Source: Thermoleophilia bacterium (GTDB lineage: Bacteria; Actinomycetota; Thermoleophilia; BMS3ABIN01). Taken from it: a stretch of 59,463 nt of DNA. Location of the stretch: positions 1 to 59,463 of the forward strand of contig JAGVMV010000039.1 of assembly GCA_020053595.1 (NCBI GenBank). The letters run 5' to 3'. Of the stretch, positions 44,683-54,511 are shown in pieces. Positions within the stretch are counted from its first letter, which is position 1. The number at the start of each line of letters is the position of its first letter. The translations under genes and the position numbers were made by a program. The notes under the pieces are model-generated. The model did no database searches. It had not been told where the DNA came from and saw only the letters and a list, made by a program, of their open reading frames with translations.

Positions 44683-45234
44683 ATGACCCACCGCAAAATA
44701 TCCCCATATTCAGTGATGCTCATTCTGGCAATTATCCTGGCCGGATCAACTCTGGCGGGCTGCGGCGGTTCAAACTCATCCACCAGCACCTCCGGGAGCG
44801 CTTCCAGCGTCAAGGTAGCTCCTGATTTCTCCGCAAAAACCCTCAGCGGCGATACTGTTGCTTTCTCATCCTTTAAGGGCAAGCCGGTGGTGCTGAACTT
44901 TGCGGCTTCCTGGTGCGGTCCCTGCGAAATTGAGGCGCCGGTGCTCGCCAAGATGTATGAGAAATATAAAGACCGGGTGACTTTTTTCGGTCTGGCTGTG
45001 AAAGACCAGGAAGAGGACCAGCGAGCCTTTGCTGAAAAGCATGGCCTGAAATTCCCCATCGGGCTCGATTTTGATGGCAAGATCATTTACAACTACCAGA
45101 AAGCCGGCAAGGTCAATATGAGCGGCATCCCAACGACCTTCTTCATCGATAAAGAAGGGAATATTGCGGCCTTTTTTATCGGACCACTGACGGAAAGCAC
45201 TTTCGAGCAGAAAATAGCTTCTATCCTGCCTTGA
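44683..45234 (+). CDS. TlpA/ResA-like thiol-disulfide lipoprotein
   Basis: A 183-residue exported thioredoxin-family protein. The N-terminal signal peptide ends in the lipobox LAGCGGS (Cys about residue 27). An AhpC/TSA-type fold follows with WCGPC in NFAASWCGPCEIEAPVLAKM and the cis-Pro segment SGIPTTFFIDKEG. It would reduce or shuffle disulfides outside the membrane, possibly for cytochrome c maturation. ATG 44683 has no evident ribosome site, so its start is less certain; the longer frame upstream overlaps the glutaredoxin gene out of frame. Confidence 0.87.
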   Translation: MTHRKISPYSVMLILAIILAGSTLAGCGGSNSSTSTSGSASSVKVAPDFSAKTLSGDTVAFSSFKGKPVVLNFAASWCGPCEIEAPVLAKMYEKYKDRVTFFGLAVKDQEEDQRAFAEKHGLKFPIGLDFDGKIIYNYQKAGKVNMSGIPTTFFIDKEGNIAAFFIGPLTESTFEQKIASILP

Positions 45235-45274
45235 CAGGGCAAGAACTGGACTTCTGGACAGTACCTGCTGAAAT

Positions 45275-45850
45275 TTAGATGTTGAGCCTGGCGATCATCG
45301 GCAGTCCGCGAAGCATCTGCTTATAATCAAATCCGTAGCCCACAAAAAACTCATCCGGAACCTGGAATCCCTGATATTTAACCGGCAGATCGGCAAGCCG
45401 CCGGTAGGGGCGGTCCAGCAGGGTAGCGATCTCAAGCGTAGCCGGATTTCTCAGCCACAGATTCTGCACTATGTAGTTAAGCGTGAGCCCGGTGTCGATG
45501 ACATCTTCCACGATTAGCAGATCCCGCCCCTCGATGTCCTGATCCAGGTCCTTCAGGAATCGCACGCCGTGAGTATCCACACCCTCGCGGCGATCTCGCC
45601 GGTAACTGGAGATCGCAATAAAGTCGATCGTGACCGGAACGGTAATTTCGCGGGCGAGATCGGCGAGAAAAAAGATCGCCCCCTTGAGGATGGATAACAA
45701 CAGGATCTCGCGTCCGGCGTAATCAGTGGAAATCTGACGGGCAATTTGCCTGACGCGCTCGGCAATGGCGTACCGATCCAGATAGGTCTCACCGACCAGA
45801 CTCTGAAAGTCTTTTTCGTCCGGCAAATTCACCCCCTCCTCCTTATCCAT
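45275..45850 (-). CDS. hpt: Hypoxanthine(-guanine) phosphoribosyltransferase
   Basis: A 191-residue type I phosphoribosyltransferase. The PRPP loop is LLIVEDVIDTGLTLNYI, with ILLLSILKGAIFFLADLARE at the N-terminal loop and LPVKYQGFQVPDEFFVGYGF at the hood. It salvages hypoxanthine and guanine to IMP and GMP. ATG 45850. It overlaps or abuts the small nuclease-like gene (45859), suggesting co-transcription. Confidence 0.92.
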   Translation of the reverse strand: MDKEEGVNLPDEKDFQSLVGETYLDRYAIAERVRQIARQISTDYAGREILLLSILKGAIFFLADLAREITVPVTIDFIAISSYRRDRREGVDTHGVRFLKDLDQDIEGRDLLIVEDVIDTGLTLNYIVQNLWLRNPATLEIATLLDRPYRRLADLPVKYQGFQVPDEFFVGYGFDYKQMLRGLPMIARLNI

Positions 45851-45858
45851 TATTCTGC

Positions 45859-46224
45859 TTATTCATGTGACAGGTCGAACTTTTGGGCGAGCTTGAGAAA
45901 ATCCTTTTTGTAAAAGAGCTTTATGTTTATTTCCGGAAATCGCTCTCTTATCTTGCGAATCTTCATATTTTTCTTGGTCACATGTGCTTGCTTCATGGTG
46001 GTTAACTCAACAAACAGATCCTGCTCCGGCAAATAAAAGTCCGGGGTGAAAGCCTCGACAACATTTCCTTCGGCGTCACGCTCGAGAACAAAGGTGCGGG
46101 GTTCATACATCCAGGGGATGCGGTAATAGTCGAGAATCTTGGCACATTCCTCTTCGCTGCGATTGGCGAACTGGGGGGGCGTATCCCCCATGTAGGAAGT
46201 GAACTTGGTTTCTTTGGCTGCCAT
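45859..46224 (-). CDS. Small PD-(D/E)XK nuclease-like protein
   Basis: A 121-residue soluble protein. The pattern FTPDFYLPEQDLFVELTTMK, with a Glu (NRSEEECAKILDYY) at the start, an Asp in PDF and E-x-T-x-x-K, resembles the catalytic core of restriction-like PD-(D/E)XK nucleases. The C-terminal half is basic (KKNMKIRKIRERFPEINIKL). I do not recognise a named family. It ends 8 bases before hpt, so it is in one transcript with it. Confidence 0.6.
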   Translation of the reverse strand: MAAKETKFTSYMGDTPPQFANRSEEECAKILDYYRIPWMYEPRTFVLERDAEGNVVEAFTPDFYLPEQDLFVELTTMKQAHVTKKNMKIRKIRERFPEINIKLFYKKDFLKLAQKFDLSHE

Positions 46225-46336
46225 TCCTGAAAACTATATCAGAGGGTGAAAGGAACGCTCAAGAAGCAGTTTTTTGCCTGCTCGCTTCAGAAAGCGGTTT
46301 GACCGGCCACAAGCAGCTATGTTAATTTCGATCACT

Positions 46337-47656
46337 ATGGCTCTTTCTATTCCTCCATTACCCCAATCCAGCCGGATCAATTCTGCCGGTAACCTCGAGG
46401 TCGCCGGTTGCGATGTCGTCGAACTTGCCAGTGAGTTTGGCACGCCTCTGTTCATCTATGATGAAGAGCAGATTCGGCTGCGCTGCCGTGATTACCGCCG
46501 GGCTTTTTCCGAGCGAACGGACAATTTTGAAATTGTCTATGCAAGCAAGGCGTTCAGCTGTATCGCGCTCTGCCAGCTGATCGGCCAGGAGGGGCTGTCA
46601 TTGGACGTGGCTTCCGGAGGCGAGCTGCACACCGCGCTCAAGGCCTGGTTTCCACCAGAAAAAATCTATCTGCACGGGAACGCCAACACTCGTGAGGAGC
46701 TGGAAAGGTCTGTCCGCGCTGAGGTAGGGCAGGTCGTCGTGGATTCCCTGGACGAGATGACTGCCCTGGACGAGATCGCCCGGGCGCAGGGTAAAAGCCA
46801 GCGCATCCTGTTGAGGATCACGCCGAGCATCGAAGCCCACACCCACGATTTCATCCAGACGGGTAAGCTGGACTCGAAGTTCGGTTTTTGTCTGGCTGAC
46901 GGTGTAGCGGAGCAGGCAGTCCGGTTGGCGATGAACGTGGCGAATCTCGAGCTTACAGGCCTCCATTGCCATATTGGTTCGCAGATCTTCGCGCTGGAGC
47001 CTTACGCCAAGGCCATCGGAGTGCTGGCTGATTTTGCAGCAGCCTGCGCTGATAAATATGGCTTCACCTGCGACTTGCTGGATGTGGGTGGTGGATTGGG
47101 AGTAGCGTACACGGCAGCTGATGAACCAGCGGGCGTCGACGAGTTGGCCGAAGTCATCGTTGGTGGAATCAACGCGGAGTTCGCGCGGGTTGGATTACCG
47201 ATTCCACGAATCATCGTGGAGCCAGGCCGTTCGATCGTGGCCAATGCCGGTCTGACTGTTTACACCATCGAAGCCGTTAAGACCATCCCGGACGTCAAGA
47301 CATATGTTGCCGTGAATGGCGGCATGTCAGACAATATGAGGCCAATGCTTTACGGCGCCCGGTATGAAGCATTGATCGCCAGCCGCCCCGATGCGCAGGT
47401 AACGATCAACGTGGCTATAGCAGGCAAGCACTGCGAGTCGGGAGACATCATCGTCAAGGATACCGGACTGCCCGATCCTCAGCCGGGTGATCTGCTGGTC
47501 ACCCCCTGCACCGGGGCCTATGGATATTCGATGGCCAGCAATTACAACGGACAGACGAGGCCGGCGGTCGTCTTCGTCAAACAGGCCAAAGCACGGGTGA
47601 TAATCAATAGAGAAAGCTACGAAGATCTTGTGCATCTTCAGGAGCGGCTGGAATAA
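46337..47656 (+). CDS. lysA: Diaminopimelate decarboxylase
   Basis: About 439 residues; a PLP fold-III decarboxylase making lysine from meso-diaminopimelate. It shows YASKAFSCIALCQLI with the PLP lysine, LHGNANTREELE, LTGLHCHIGSQIF, LLDVGGGLGVAYTAADEP, IVEPGRSIVANAG, AGKHCESGDIIVKDTGLP and PCTGAYGYSMASNYNG. ATG 46337 is used because the conserved region begins about 15 residues later; ATG 46319 or 46274 are alternatives with no clearly better ribosome site. Confidence 0.93.
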   Translation: MALSIPPLPQSSRINSAGNLEVAGCDVVELASEFGTPLFIYDEEQIRLRCRDYRRAFSERTDNFEIVYASKAFSCIALCQLIGQEGLSLDVASGGELHTALKAWFPPEKIYLHGNANTREELERSVRAEVGQVVVDSLDEMTALDEIARAQGKSQRILLRITPSIEAHTHDFIQTGKLDSKFGFCLADGVAEQAVRLAMNVANLELTGLHCHIGSQIFALEPYAKAIGVLADFAAACADKYGFTCDLLDVGGGLGVAYTAADEPAGVDELAEVIVGGINAEFARVGLPIPRIIVEPGRSIVANAGLTVYTIEAVKTIPDVKTYVAVNGGMSDNMRPMLYGARYEALIASRPDAQVTINVAIAGKHCESGDIIVKDTGLPDPQPGDLLVTPCTGAYGYSMASNYNGQTRPAVVFVKQAKARVIINRESYEDLVHLQERLE

Positions 47657-47713
47657 CCGTGTAAAGTTGAAGGCGGCAAAGCAAAAGCAGTCGTGCAACA
47701 CCCCTCCGTTTAA

Positions 47714-48016
47714 TCCCGCAAGGGAGATCATCTTCGACCAAAGGGATATGTTCTCGATAGCCTGGAATGTTCCCTTTGGGCGCTGGTTTTTAATCAGACT
47801 TTTGAGGAAACGATGGTGGCTGCCGTGAATCTTGGAGGCGACAGCGATACCATCGGCGCTATTACCGGATCCATGGCTGGGGCCGCCTATGGCCTGCACT
47901 CAATTCCGGCGAGATGGCTCACGTACCTGCCGCACTGGAATGAGTTAAGGGATATAGCGGGTGAATTGATATCTTTTCCCGATCAGACCAAAAAGGGTTT
48001 TGTTGATATACGTTGA
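47714..48016 (+). pseudogene. Truncated ADP-ribosylglycohydrolase (DraG-family) remnant
   Basis: Directly downstream of lysA one frame encodes about 100 residues that match the C-terminal third of DraG/ADP-ribosylglycohydrolases: GYVLDSLECSLWALVF, the metal-binding core AAVNLGGDSDTIGAITGSMA and GLHSIPARWL. The frame is preceded by a stop at 47711 and nothing upstream matches the N-terminal two-thirds (which would hold the other acidic metal ligands). No good start codon with ribosome site exists. I take it as a 5'-deleted pseudogene. About 60 bases separate it from lysA. Confidence 0.75.
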
Positions 48017-48069
48017 ATGATGGGCCGAAGGGCGTGTGCCTGTTTCACCCCCTTCATCCCTTATACCCG

Positions 48070-48100
48070 GCGAAAGACCCTCATTTTGAGGGTCTTTCGC
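48070..48100. terminator. Terminator hairpin after lysA and the DraG remnant
   Basis: GCGAAAGACCCTCA pairs perfectly with TGAGGGTCTTTCGC across a TTT loop (14 base pairs), with a moderate T-rich tail (TTTCC). It closes the plus-strand lysA unit. Confidence 0.75.
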
Positions 48101-48135
48101 TTTCCGGAACAGAATTATGGGGTCTTGGTTGAATT

Positions 48136-48170
48136 AATACGGGGCGGGCCCGAAGGGCCCGCCCCGTATT
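48136..48170. terminator. Terminator hairpin shared at the groEL 3' end
   Basis: A perfect 16-base-pair inverted repeat AATACGGGGCGGGCCC with a GAA loop, 68 bases beyond the groEL stop codon. The plus strand continues TTCTTC; T-tracts are short on both strands. It probably ends the groESL transcript (minus strand). Confidence 0.7.
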
Positions 48171-48237
48171 TCTTCTCATGCTGTTCGGCTTCCGTGTTCT
48201 GGTCGCCTCGCCGCTGTCATGCGGCTTACTTGCCTTC

Positions 48238-49857
<1,620 letters not shown>

Positions 49858-49869
49858 TCACTCCCTTCG

Positions 49870-50163
49870 TTATTTTTTTACAACTTTGGCCAATATATCG
49901 CTGACTTTCATGATCAGCAGATCCTGGCCCTCGACTTTGACTTCAGTGCCGCCGTACTTGCTGTAGATGACCTCGTCACCCTTCTTCACATCCATGGGGA
50001 TACGCTTGCCGTTGTCGTCGAGCTTGCCTTCACCCACCGCGACGACCTTGCCACGCTGCGGTTTCTCCTGGGCGGAGTCCGGCAGGACAATGCCACTGGC
50101 GGTTACATCCTGACTATCCACAGTCTTGACGATAACCCGGTCTTCCAGAGGTTTTAGATTCAT
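49870..50163 (-). CDS. groES: 10-kDa co-chaperonin GroES
   Basis: A 97-residue Gro[62 protein letters not shown] and [17 protein letters not shown] 50163 is chosen because AGGAGGG lies upstream; the 26-codon extension crosses the operator and is not real. First gene of the groESL operon, under a HrcA-type operator. Confidence 0.97.
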   Translation of the reverse strand: MNLKPLEDRVIVKTVDSQDVTASGIVLPDSAQEKPQRGKVVAVGEGKLDDNGKRIPMDVKKGDEVIYSKYGGTEVKVEGQDLLIMKVSDILAKVVKK

Positions 50164-50214
50164 AGAAACAACCCTCCTTCTGTTTGTTGTTGATAAGAGA
50201 CTAATTCGACATTC

Positions 50215-50241
50215 TTGGCACTCCATACATATGAGTGCCAA
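50215..50241. promoter_or_regulatory. CIRCE operator (HrcA binding site) of groESL
   Basis: TTGGCACTC-N9-GAGTGCCAA, a perfect 9-base inverted repeat with the canonical 9-base spacer. It differs from the textbook TTAGCACTC/GAGTGCTAA only at one symmetric pair. It lies just downstream of the predicted start site, so HrcA would block initiation or early elongation. Confidence 0.93.
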
Positions 50242-50252
50242 TCACCGGACAT

Positions 50253-50281
50253 ATGATAATTACATACTCAGATTTTGTCAA
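50253..50281 (-). promoter_or_regulatory. Sigma-70 promoter of groESL
   Basis: Minus-strand TTGACA (50281-50276), 17-base spacer, TATCAT (50258-50253): a full -35 match and five of six at -10. The CIRCE element follows immediately. Confidence 0.85.
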
Positions 50282-50388
50282 ATCGTCCGTGCATATCAAA
50301 AAAAGCGACACCAAGTCGCTAAAAAGCCTGCTAATCTGCGATATTATTTTATGCGCCGGATTTGCCGGTACAGCTCAAGCGTAGTGCG

Positions 50389-50652
50389 TCATGACATCTT
50401 TCGATTGCCGGTCGTTTCGGTGTCATCAACATCGCCTTCACTGTCGGCGGTCGCCCCCTCCTCTTCAAATACGTGATGAAAGCACTGTTTGGCGGCGGGG
50501 CACCACTCGATGCACGATGCCTTCTCCCGAGTAACCAGGTTGCCACAGCCAGCGCATTTGACCTTGGAATCTCCAGTAAAAAGCTCGACTTCCTCCCCAC
50601 ACCGGGGACATTTCTTCACTGTAATTTCTACATCGCTTCCCGGACATTTCAT
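50389..50652 (-). CDS. Small zinc-ribbon protein with C-terminal WC cysteine motif
   Basis: An 87-residue protein beginning MKCPGSDVEITVKKCPRCGE, then KVKCAGCGNLVTREKASC, then IEWCPAAKQCFHHVF, with an acidic tail. Two CxxC pairs form a rubredoxin-like or zinc-ribbon knuckle; the third cysteine set (WC-x5-C) recurs in this small family, which is known in anaerobes with the N-terminal MKCPG, sometimes near HD-domain proteins. The function is unknown. ATG 50652 has AGGAG upstream; a 66-codon longer frame without homology is rejected. It stands alone between groES and a divergent lipoprotein gene. Confidence 0.8.
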   Translation of the reverse strand: MKCPGSDVEITVKKCPRCGEEVELFTGDSKVKCAGCGNLVTREKASCIEWCPAAKQCFHHVFEEEGATADSEGDVDDTETTGNRKMS

Positions 50653-50807
50653 CTGGTTCGAATCTCCTGATTTCTTTATTGACATTCGCCGAATTATTAA
50701 ACCCTCGCTCCAGTTAAAAGTATTCCCGTAATATGCGGCCCCAAACGGCGAAACGGTCAATAAAATGGTATAAGTGATGCAAATCAATTTATAGGGTGAT
50801 ATCTGAG

Positions 50808-51806
50808 TTGAAAAAGGAAAATAATCATCGCATCTATTTTTTTTTAGCAAAGCTGTCTATAGCGCTTCTGGTTTTAGTGATCGCACTTTCGGCCGCCGGC
50901 TGCACTGACGAGGGTCCGGACACATCAGCCCCCCAGCGAACCGTCATCGACAGGACGCCTGACTGGCGGGGCGCGCTCCTTTACATTGCTGATGAAAATG
51001 GTCCTGTTCCCGGCTGGGGCAGCGTGCGGGTCTATGACAACGTCAGCGGTTTTGTGGAAAAAACGGTAGAACAGACCGCCGCCGCCGGCCCGGCGGACGT
51101 TTATGTGACCAGCGATGGCGGTTCCATGTACGTTGCCGGCGCCGAAAATGGCCGCATGGACAAGTTCCGTTGGGATGGCAATAACTGGATCCGGGGCGGC
51201 GTTACCCTGGAGCTGCCGGTCACATCAATCTCCGCCGTGATGCCAGGTCCTGACGGCAAACTATACGTATCCGCGAATGGCAGGGAACAGCAGGGCCGGC
51301 TATTTCGCCTGGATTTAATCACTGACCGCGTTGAGGAACAGCCGGTGCTGTTCCCCTCGCTTTTTGATGTTCAGGGAGCCGCCTGGTCGCCAGATGGGTC
51401 AACAGTCTATCTCTCGGGCCGGAGTCCGCAGGGCCAATGGCGGCTTTGTTCCGCCTCGTGGCCATCCCTTTCAGCCGAAAGATGTTTAGACCTGCCGGAA
51501 ACTACGGGAGCATCAAAGCCGGTGGTTACAGTGGACGGCCGCTCGGTCCTGATCATGGCGCCGGAGCGAATCTTAAAGATCGACCCGGCTTCGATGACGG
51601 TCAGGGTGACTTTCGCGCCTTCCGACAACCCGGCCACCATGTATTCCGATGGAGCCTTAAGCGCTGATGGAAACTTTCTTTTTGTCACAGGCAAGGCCGC
51701 GGGACAATTCAGTACTCTTTACGTTGTCAGCCTGGCTGATAATACGACCGTTCATACGGTTAAAAACATAAGCGATACGGCTCGCGGCATCCAGCAAGTG
51801 GAGTAG
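50808..51806 (+). CDS. Beta-propeller lipoprotein (YncE-like)
   Basis: About 332 residues. A basic N terminus and hydrophobic segment end at the lipobox SAAGC (Cys about residue 32), so it is an exported lipoprotein. The rest shows repeating blade motifs (DVYVTSDGGSMYVAGAE, KLYVSANGREQQGRLFRLD, AAWSPDGSTVYLSGRS, ALSADGNFLFVTGKAAG) like a six- or seven-bladed propeller of the YncE/surface-antigen type. The start is TTG 50808 (AGGGTGA upstream); GTG 50796 is the alternative. Ligand or partner unknown. Confidence 0.75.
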   Translation: MKKENNHRIYFFLAKLSIALLVLVIALSAAGCTDEGPDTSAPQRTVIDRTPDWRGALLYIADENGPVPGWGSVRVYDNVSGFVEKTVEQTAAAGPADVYVTSDGGSMYVAGAENGRMDKFRWDGNNWIRGGVTLELPVTSISAVMPGPDGKLYVSANGREQQGRLFRLDLITDRVEEQPVLFPSLFDVQGAAWSPDGSTVYLSGRSPQGQWRLCSASWPSLSAERCLDLPETTGASKPVVTVDGRSVLIMAPERILKIDPASMTVRVTFAPSDNPATMYSDGALSADGNFLFVTGKAAGQFSTLYVVSLADNTTVHTVKNISDTARGIQQVE

Positions 51807-51975
51807 TAAACAGAAAACCTGCTCACATGGCGTCCGTGCCGGTTTATTGCGCCACTGCTATAGAAATCCCGCTCCCAAAGGGATAGAATTTTTGACTTGA
51901 CGCGCCCGGCAAAGACGCCCTCTCATCCGTGGACGCCGGGCTGTGATTCCAAATTCGACCAAAGGAGTTGCACAT

Positions 51976-54054
51976 ATGCCCGCTGCAGACCCTTCCAAGA
52001 TCAGAAACGTAGCTGTAATCGGCCACCGTGGCACCGGCAAGACCAGCCTCACTGAAGCAATCCTTTTCATCTCCGGCGCTGTCAATCGCCAGGGAACGGT
52101 CGAGCAGGGTACCACGGTGGCTGACCATGATGAAGACGAGAAGAAGAGACAGATGTCGATATCCGCCTCTCTTTGCCATCTCAAGTGGCGCGATCGCAAC
52201 ATCAATCTTATGGATACACCAGGTGACCCCAGCTTTCATGCGGACACTATCGCCGCCCTGCGGGTAGTTGAAGGCGCTGTCGTTGTCGTCAACGCCACCA
52301 TCGGTGTCGAGGTGCAGCACGAGCGGCTTTGGAAGCACTGCGAGGACAACGGTGTCAATCGCCTGATCTTCGTCAACATGATGGATCGGGAACGGGCCGA
52401 TTTCATGGCCGCGGTCGAGCAGCTGCAGGAGAGTTTTGGAACCGGCGCCGTTGCGGCGCAACTACCGATCGGCGCCGAGGACAAGTTTGAAGGTGTGGTC
52501 GACCTGCTGACCCGAAAAGCATGGCGCTACGATAACGGTAAGGCAGTCGAGGGCGATATCCCGGCCGACATGGCCGATCTGGTTGAAACCTATCGCGACA
52601 AGCTGATGGACGAAGTGGCCCAAAACGATGATGACGTGATGGAGAAGTATCTGGAGGGAGAGGAGATCTCTAACGAGGAACTGTATTCGGCCCTCAAGGC
52701 GGGCGTGGCTGCGGGAACCGTATTTCCTATCGGCGCTGGTTGCGCCACTAAGTTAACTGGCATAAACCTGCTTCTCGACCTGCTCGTCGACGCCATTCCA
52801 TCACCGGCCAAACATGGCGCTTGCAAAGCCATTGACGCCGGTTCGGGCGACGAGATCGAGCTGGAATGCAAGCCGGACGCGCCGCTGGCCGCTTTTGTTT
52901 TCAAGACGCTGGCTGATCCCTTCAGCGGCCGCATTAATGTTATGCGCGTCTATTCCGGGGAGCTGAAAAGCGACAGCAATGTTTACAACCCGACCACCAA
53001 GACCAAGGAACATGTGGGCAAGCTGCTGCAGTTGCAAGGAAAGGATAACAGTACCGTCGATACGCTGGGACCCGGCGACATCGGCGCTGTCGCCAAACTC
53101 AAGGCGACAAACACGGGCGATTCCCTCTGCAGCGAGACGAACCAGATAACCTTCCCGGCGTTACAGTTCCCCAACCCGGTCATGTCTTTTGCCGTGGAAC
53201 CCAAGAGCAAGGGTGACGATGAGAAAATCGGCACCTCGCTCCGCCGTTTTCAGGAAGAGGACCCGACTCTGGTCGTAAAACGAGATCCGCAGACGAACGA
53301 GCTGATCGTTTCAGGCCTCAGCCAGGTGCATGTGGAGGTCGTGGTTGATCGCATGAAAGATCGCTTCGGTGTTGAGGTGACCCTGAAACCGCCGCGCGTC
53401 CCCTACCTGGAGACCATTCGTAAACCAGCCCAGTCACAGGGCAAGTATAAAAAACAGACCGGCGGCCGCGGCCAGTACGGCGACTGCTGGCTTAAGGTTG
53501 AACCGCTTGCCAGCGGCGATGGTTTCGAGTTCGTCAACAAGGTCGTTGGCGGTGTCATACCGCGCGGATTTATCCCGGCGGTGGAAAAGGGCGTTATCGA
53601 AGCCATGAAGGAGGGTGAACTTTCCGGCAGCCCGCTGGTGGACATGCGGGTGACCGTCTATGACGGCTCGCATCACCCGGTGGACTCCTCGGAGATGGCC
53701 TTCAAGATCGCCGCTTCCATGGGTCTGAAAAAAGCGATATCCGCGGCCGTTCCGATCATTCTCGAGCCGATCATGGCGGTGCAGATCACCGTGCCAGAAG
53801 AAAATGTTGGCGACGTCATCGGCGACATGAACTCCCGGCGAGGCAAAGTGCTCGGCATGGAGCCCAAGAGCAAGATGAGTCAGGTGAACTCGGAAGTTCC
53901 CCTGGCGGAAATGCTTTCCTATGCGCCTGACCTGCGGTCCATGACCGGCGGCCGTGGAGATTACACGATGGATTTCTTACGCTACACCGAGGTCCCCGCT
54001 CACCTGGCCCAGAAGATCATCGAGCAGGTGCAGGCGGAGAAAGCGGAAAAATAA
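51976..54054 (+). CDS. EF-G-like translational GTPase (EF-G2 type)
   Basis: A 692-residue homologue of elongation factor G with all five domains. G1 is GHRGTGKTSLTE (16-27). Switch II reads MDTPGDPSF, where standard EF-G has DTPGH; the catalytic His is replaced by Asp. G4 is VNMMDRERADF, with Met where NKxD has Lys. Domain IV has TGGRGQYGDCWLKVE and GSHHPVDSSEMAFK. Similar H-less EF-G2 paralogues are common in actinobacteria; their role is unclear and may be ribosome-associated under stress. A true EF-G would be elsewhere. ATG 51976 has AAAGGAG upstream. The 169 bases before it hold a GCCCGGC/GCCGGGC hairpin and no clear promoter. Confidence 0.88.
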   Translation: MPAADPSKIRNVAVIGHRGTGKTSLTEAILFISGAVNRQGTVEQGTTVADHDEDEKKRQMSISASLCHLKWRDRNINLMDTPGDPSFHADTIAALRVVEGAVVVVNATIGVEVQHERLWKHCEDNGVNRLIFVNMMDRERADFMAAVEQLQESFGTGAVAAQLPIGAEDKFEGVVDLLTRKAWRYDNGKAVEGDIPADMADLVETYRDKLMDEVAQNDDDVMEKYLEGEEISNEELYSALKAGVAAGTVFPIGAGCATKLTGINLLLDLLVDAIPSPAKHGACKAIDAGSGDEIELECKPDAPLAAFVFKTLADPFSGRINVMRVYSGELKSDSNVYNPTTKTKEHVGKLLQLQGKDNSTVDTLGPGDIGAVAKLKATNTGDSLCSETNQITFPALQFPNPVMSFAVEPKSKGDDEKIGTSLRRFQEEDPTLVVKRDPQTNELIVSGLSQVHVEVVVDRMKDRFGVEVTLKPPRVPYLETIRKPAQSQGKYKKQTGGRGQYGDCWLKVEPLASGDGFEFVNKVVGGVIPRGFIPAVEKGVIEAMKEGELSGSPLVDMRVTVYDGSHHPVDSSEMAFKIAASMGLKKAISAAVPIILEPIMAVQITVPEENVGDVIGDMNSRRGKVLGMEPKSKMSQVNSEVPLAEMLSYAPDLRSMTGGRGDYTMDFLRYTEVPAHLAQKIIEQVQAEKAEK

Positions 54055-54070
54055 GCTCGCTTCTGGAAAC

Positions 54071-54102
54071 AAACAGGCGGCCGGAAAACCGGCCGCCTGT
54101 TT
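54071..54102. terminator. Bidirectional terminator between the EF-G-like and NifU-like genes
   Basis: AAACAGGCGGCCGG and its complement form a 14-base-pair stem with a four-base AAAA loop. The plus strand ends TTTTATC and the minus strand TGTTTGTTTCC. It serves both convergent genes. Confidence 0.88.
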
Positions 54103-54127
54103 TATCAACAACGTCTGGAGTCTGCCG

Positions 54128-54352
54128 CTAAACGGCTTCCACTACAGTTACCTCGGGAACCTCTTCGCGAAGCCGCTGCTCGATTCCCATTTTCAACGTC
54201 ATCTCGGACATTGGGCAACTTCCGCAAGCACCCGTCAGCTTGATCCTGACTGCGCCTTCATCGGTCACTTCTATAAGTTCCAGGTCGCCTCCATCCTGCT
54301 GCAAGGCGGGCCTTATTCTGTTCAGAGCGTTTTCTACTCTTTCACGCAACAT
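54128..54352 (-). CDS. NifU-like iron-sulfur cluster scaffold (C-terminal domain)
   Basis: A 74-residue protein equal to the NifU C-terminal domain: ALNRIRPALQQDGGDLELIE and the CxxC cluster site GACGSCPMSEMTLKMGIEQ. It would carry or donate [Fe-S] clusters. ATG 54352 is preceded by GGAGGTG; the 16-codon extension upstream is not family-like. Convergent with the EF-G-like gene. Confidence 0.9.
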   Translation of the reverse strand: MLRERVENALNRIRPALQQDGGDLELIEVTDEGAVRIKLTGACGSCPMSEMTLKMGIEQRLREEVPEVTVVEAV

Positions 54353-54511
54353 CACATCACCTCCTCCTCGAAGGGATATCTTAAGGATACCCCGGAACAT
54401 TATGCCAGAAACGCTAATGTATTCCCAATATGGTTACTGGAGGGACGGTTTTCTTAAAAAGCCCGGTGTCATTTGTTGATTTCCGTCCGCCGCGGTTGTT
54501 AGGATTCATTT

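Noticed and set aside
46274-46336. Longer start of lysA (ATG 46274)
   Set aside because: The first 21 codons are Arg-rich and not LysA-like, and no ribosome site is seen; uncertainty remains between 46319 and 46337.
50640-50670. T-loop-like GGTTCGAATC resembling a tRNA T-arm
   Set aside because: It overlaps the ribosome-binding site and start of the zinc-ribbon gene; no acceptor, D- or anticodon arms are present.
50653-50850. N-terminal extension of the zinc-ribbon protein with a membrane-like segment
   Set aside because: A good AGGAG and the family-typical MKCPG start are at 50652; the extension overlaps the divergent lipoprotein gene's start.
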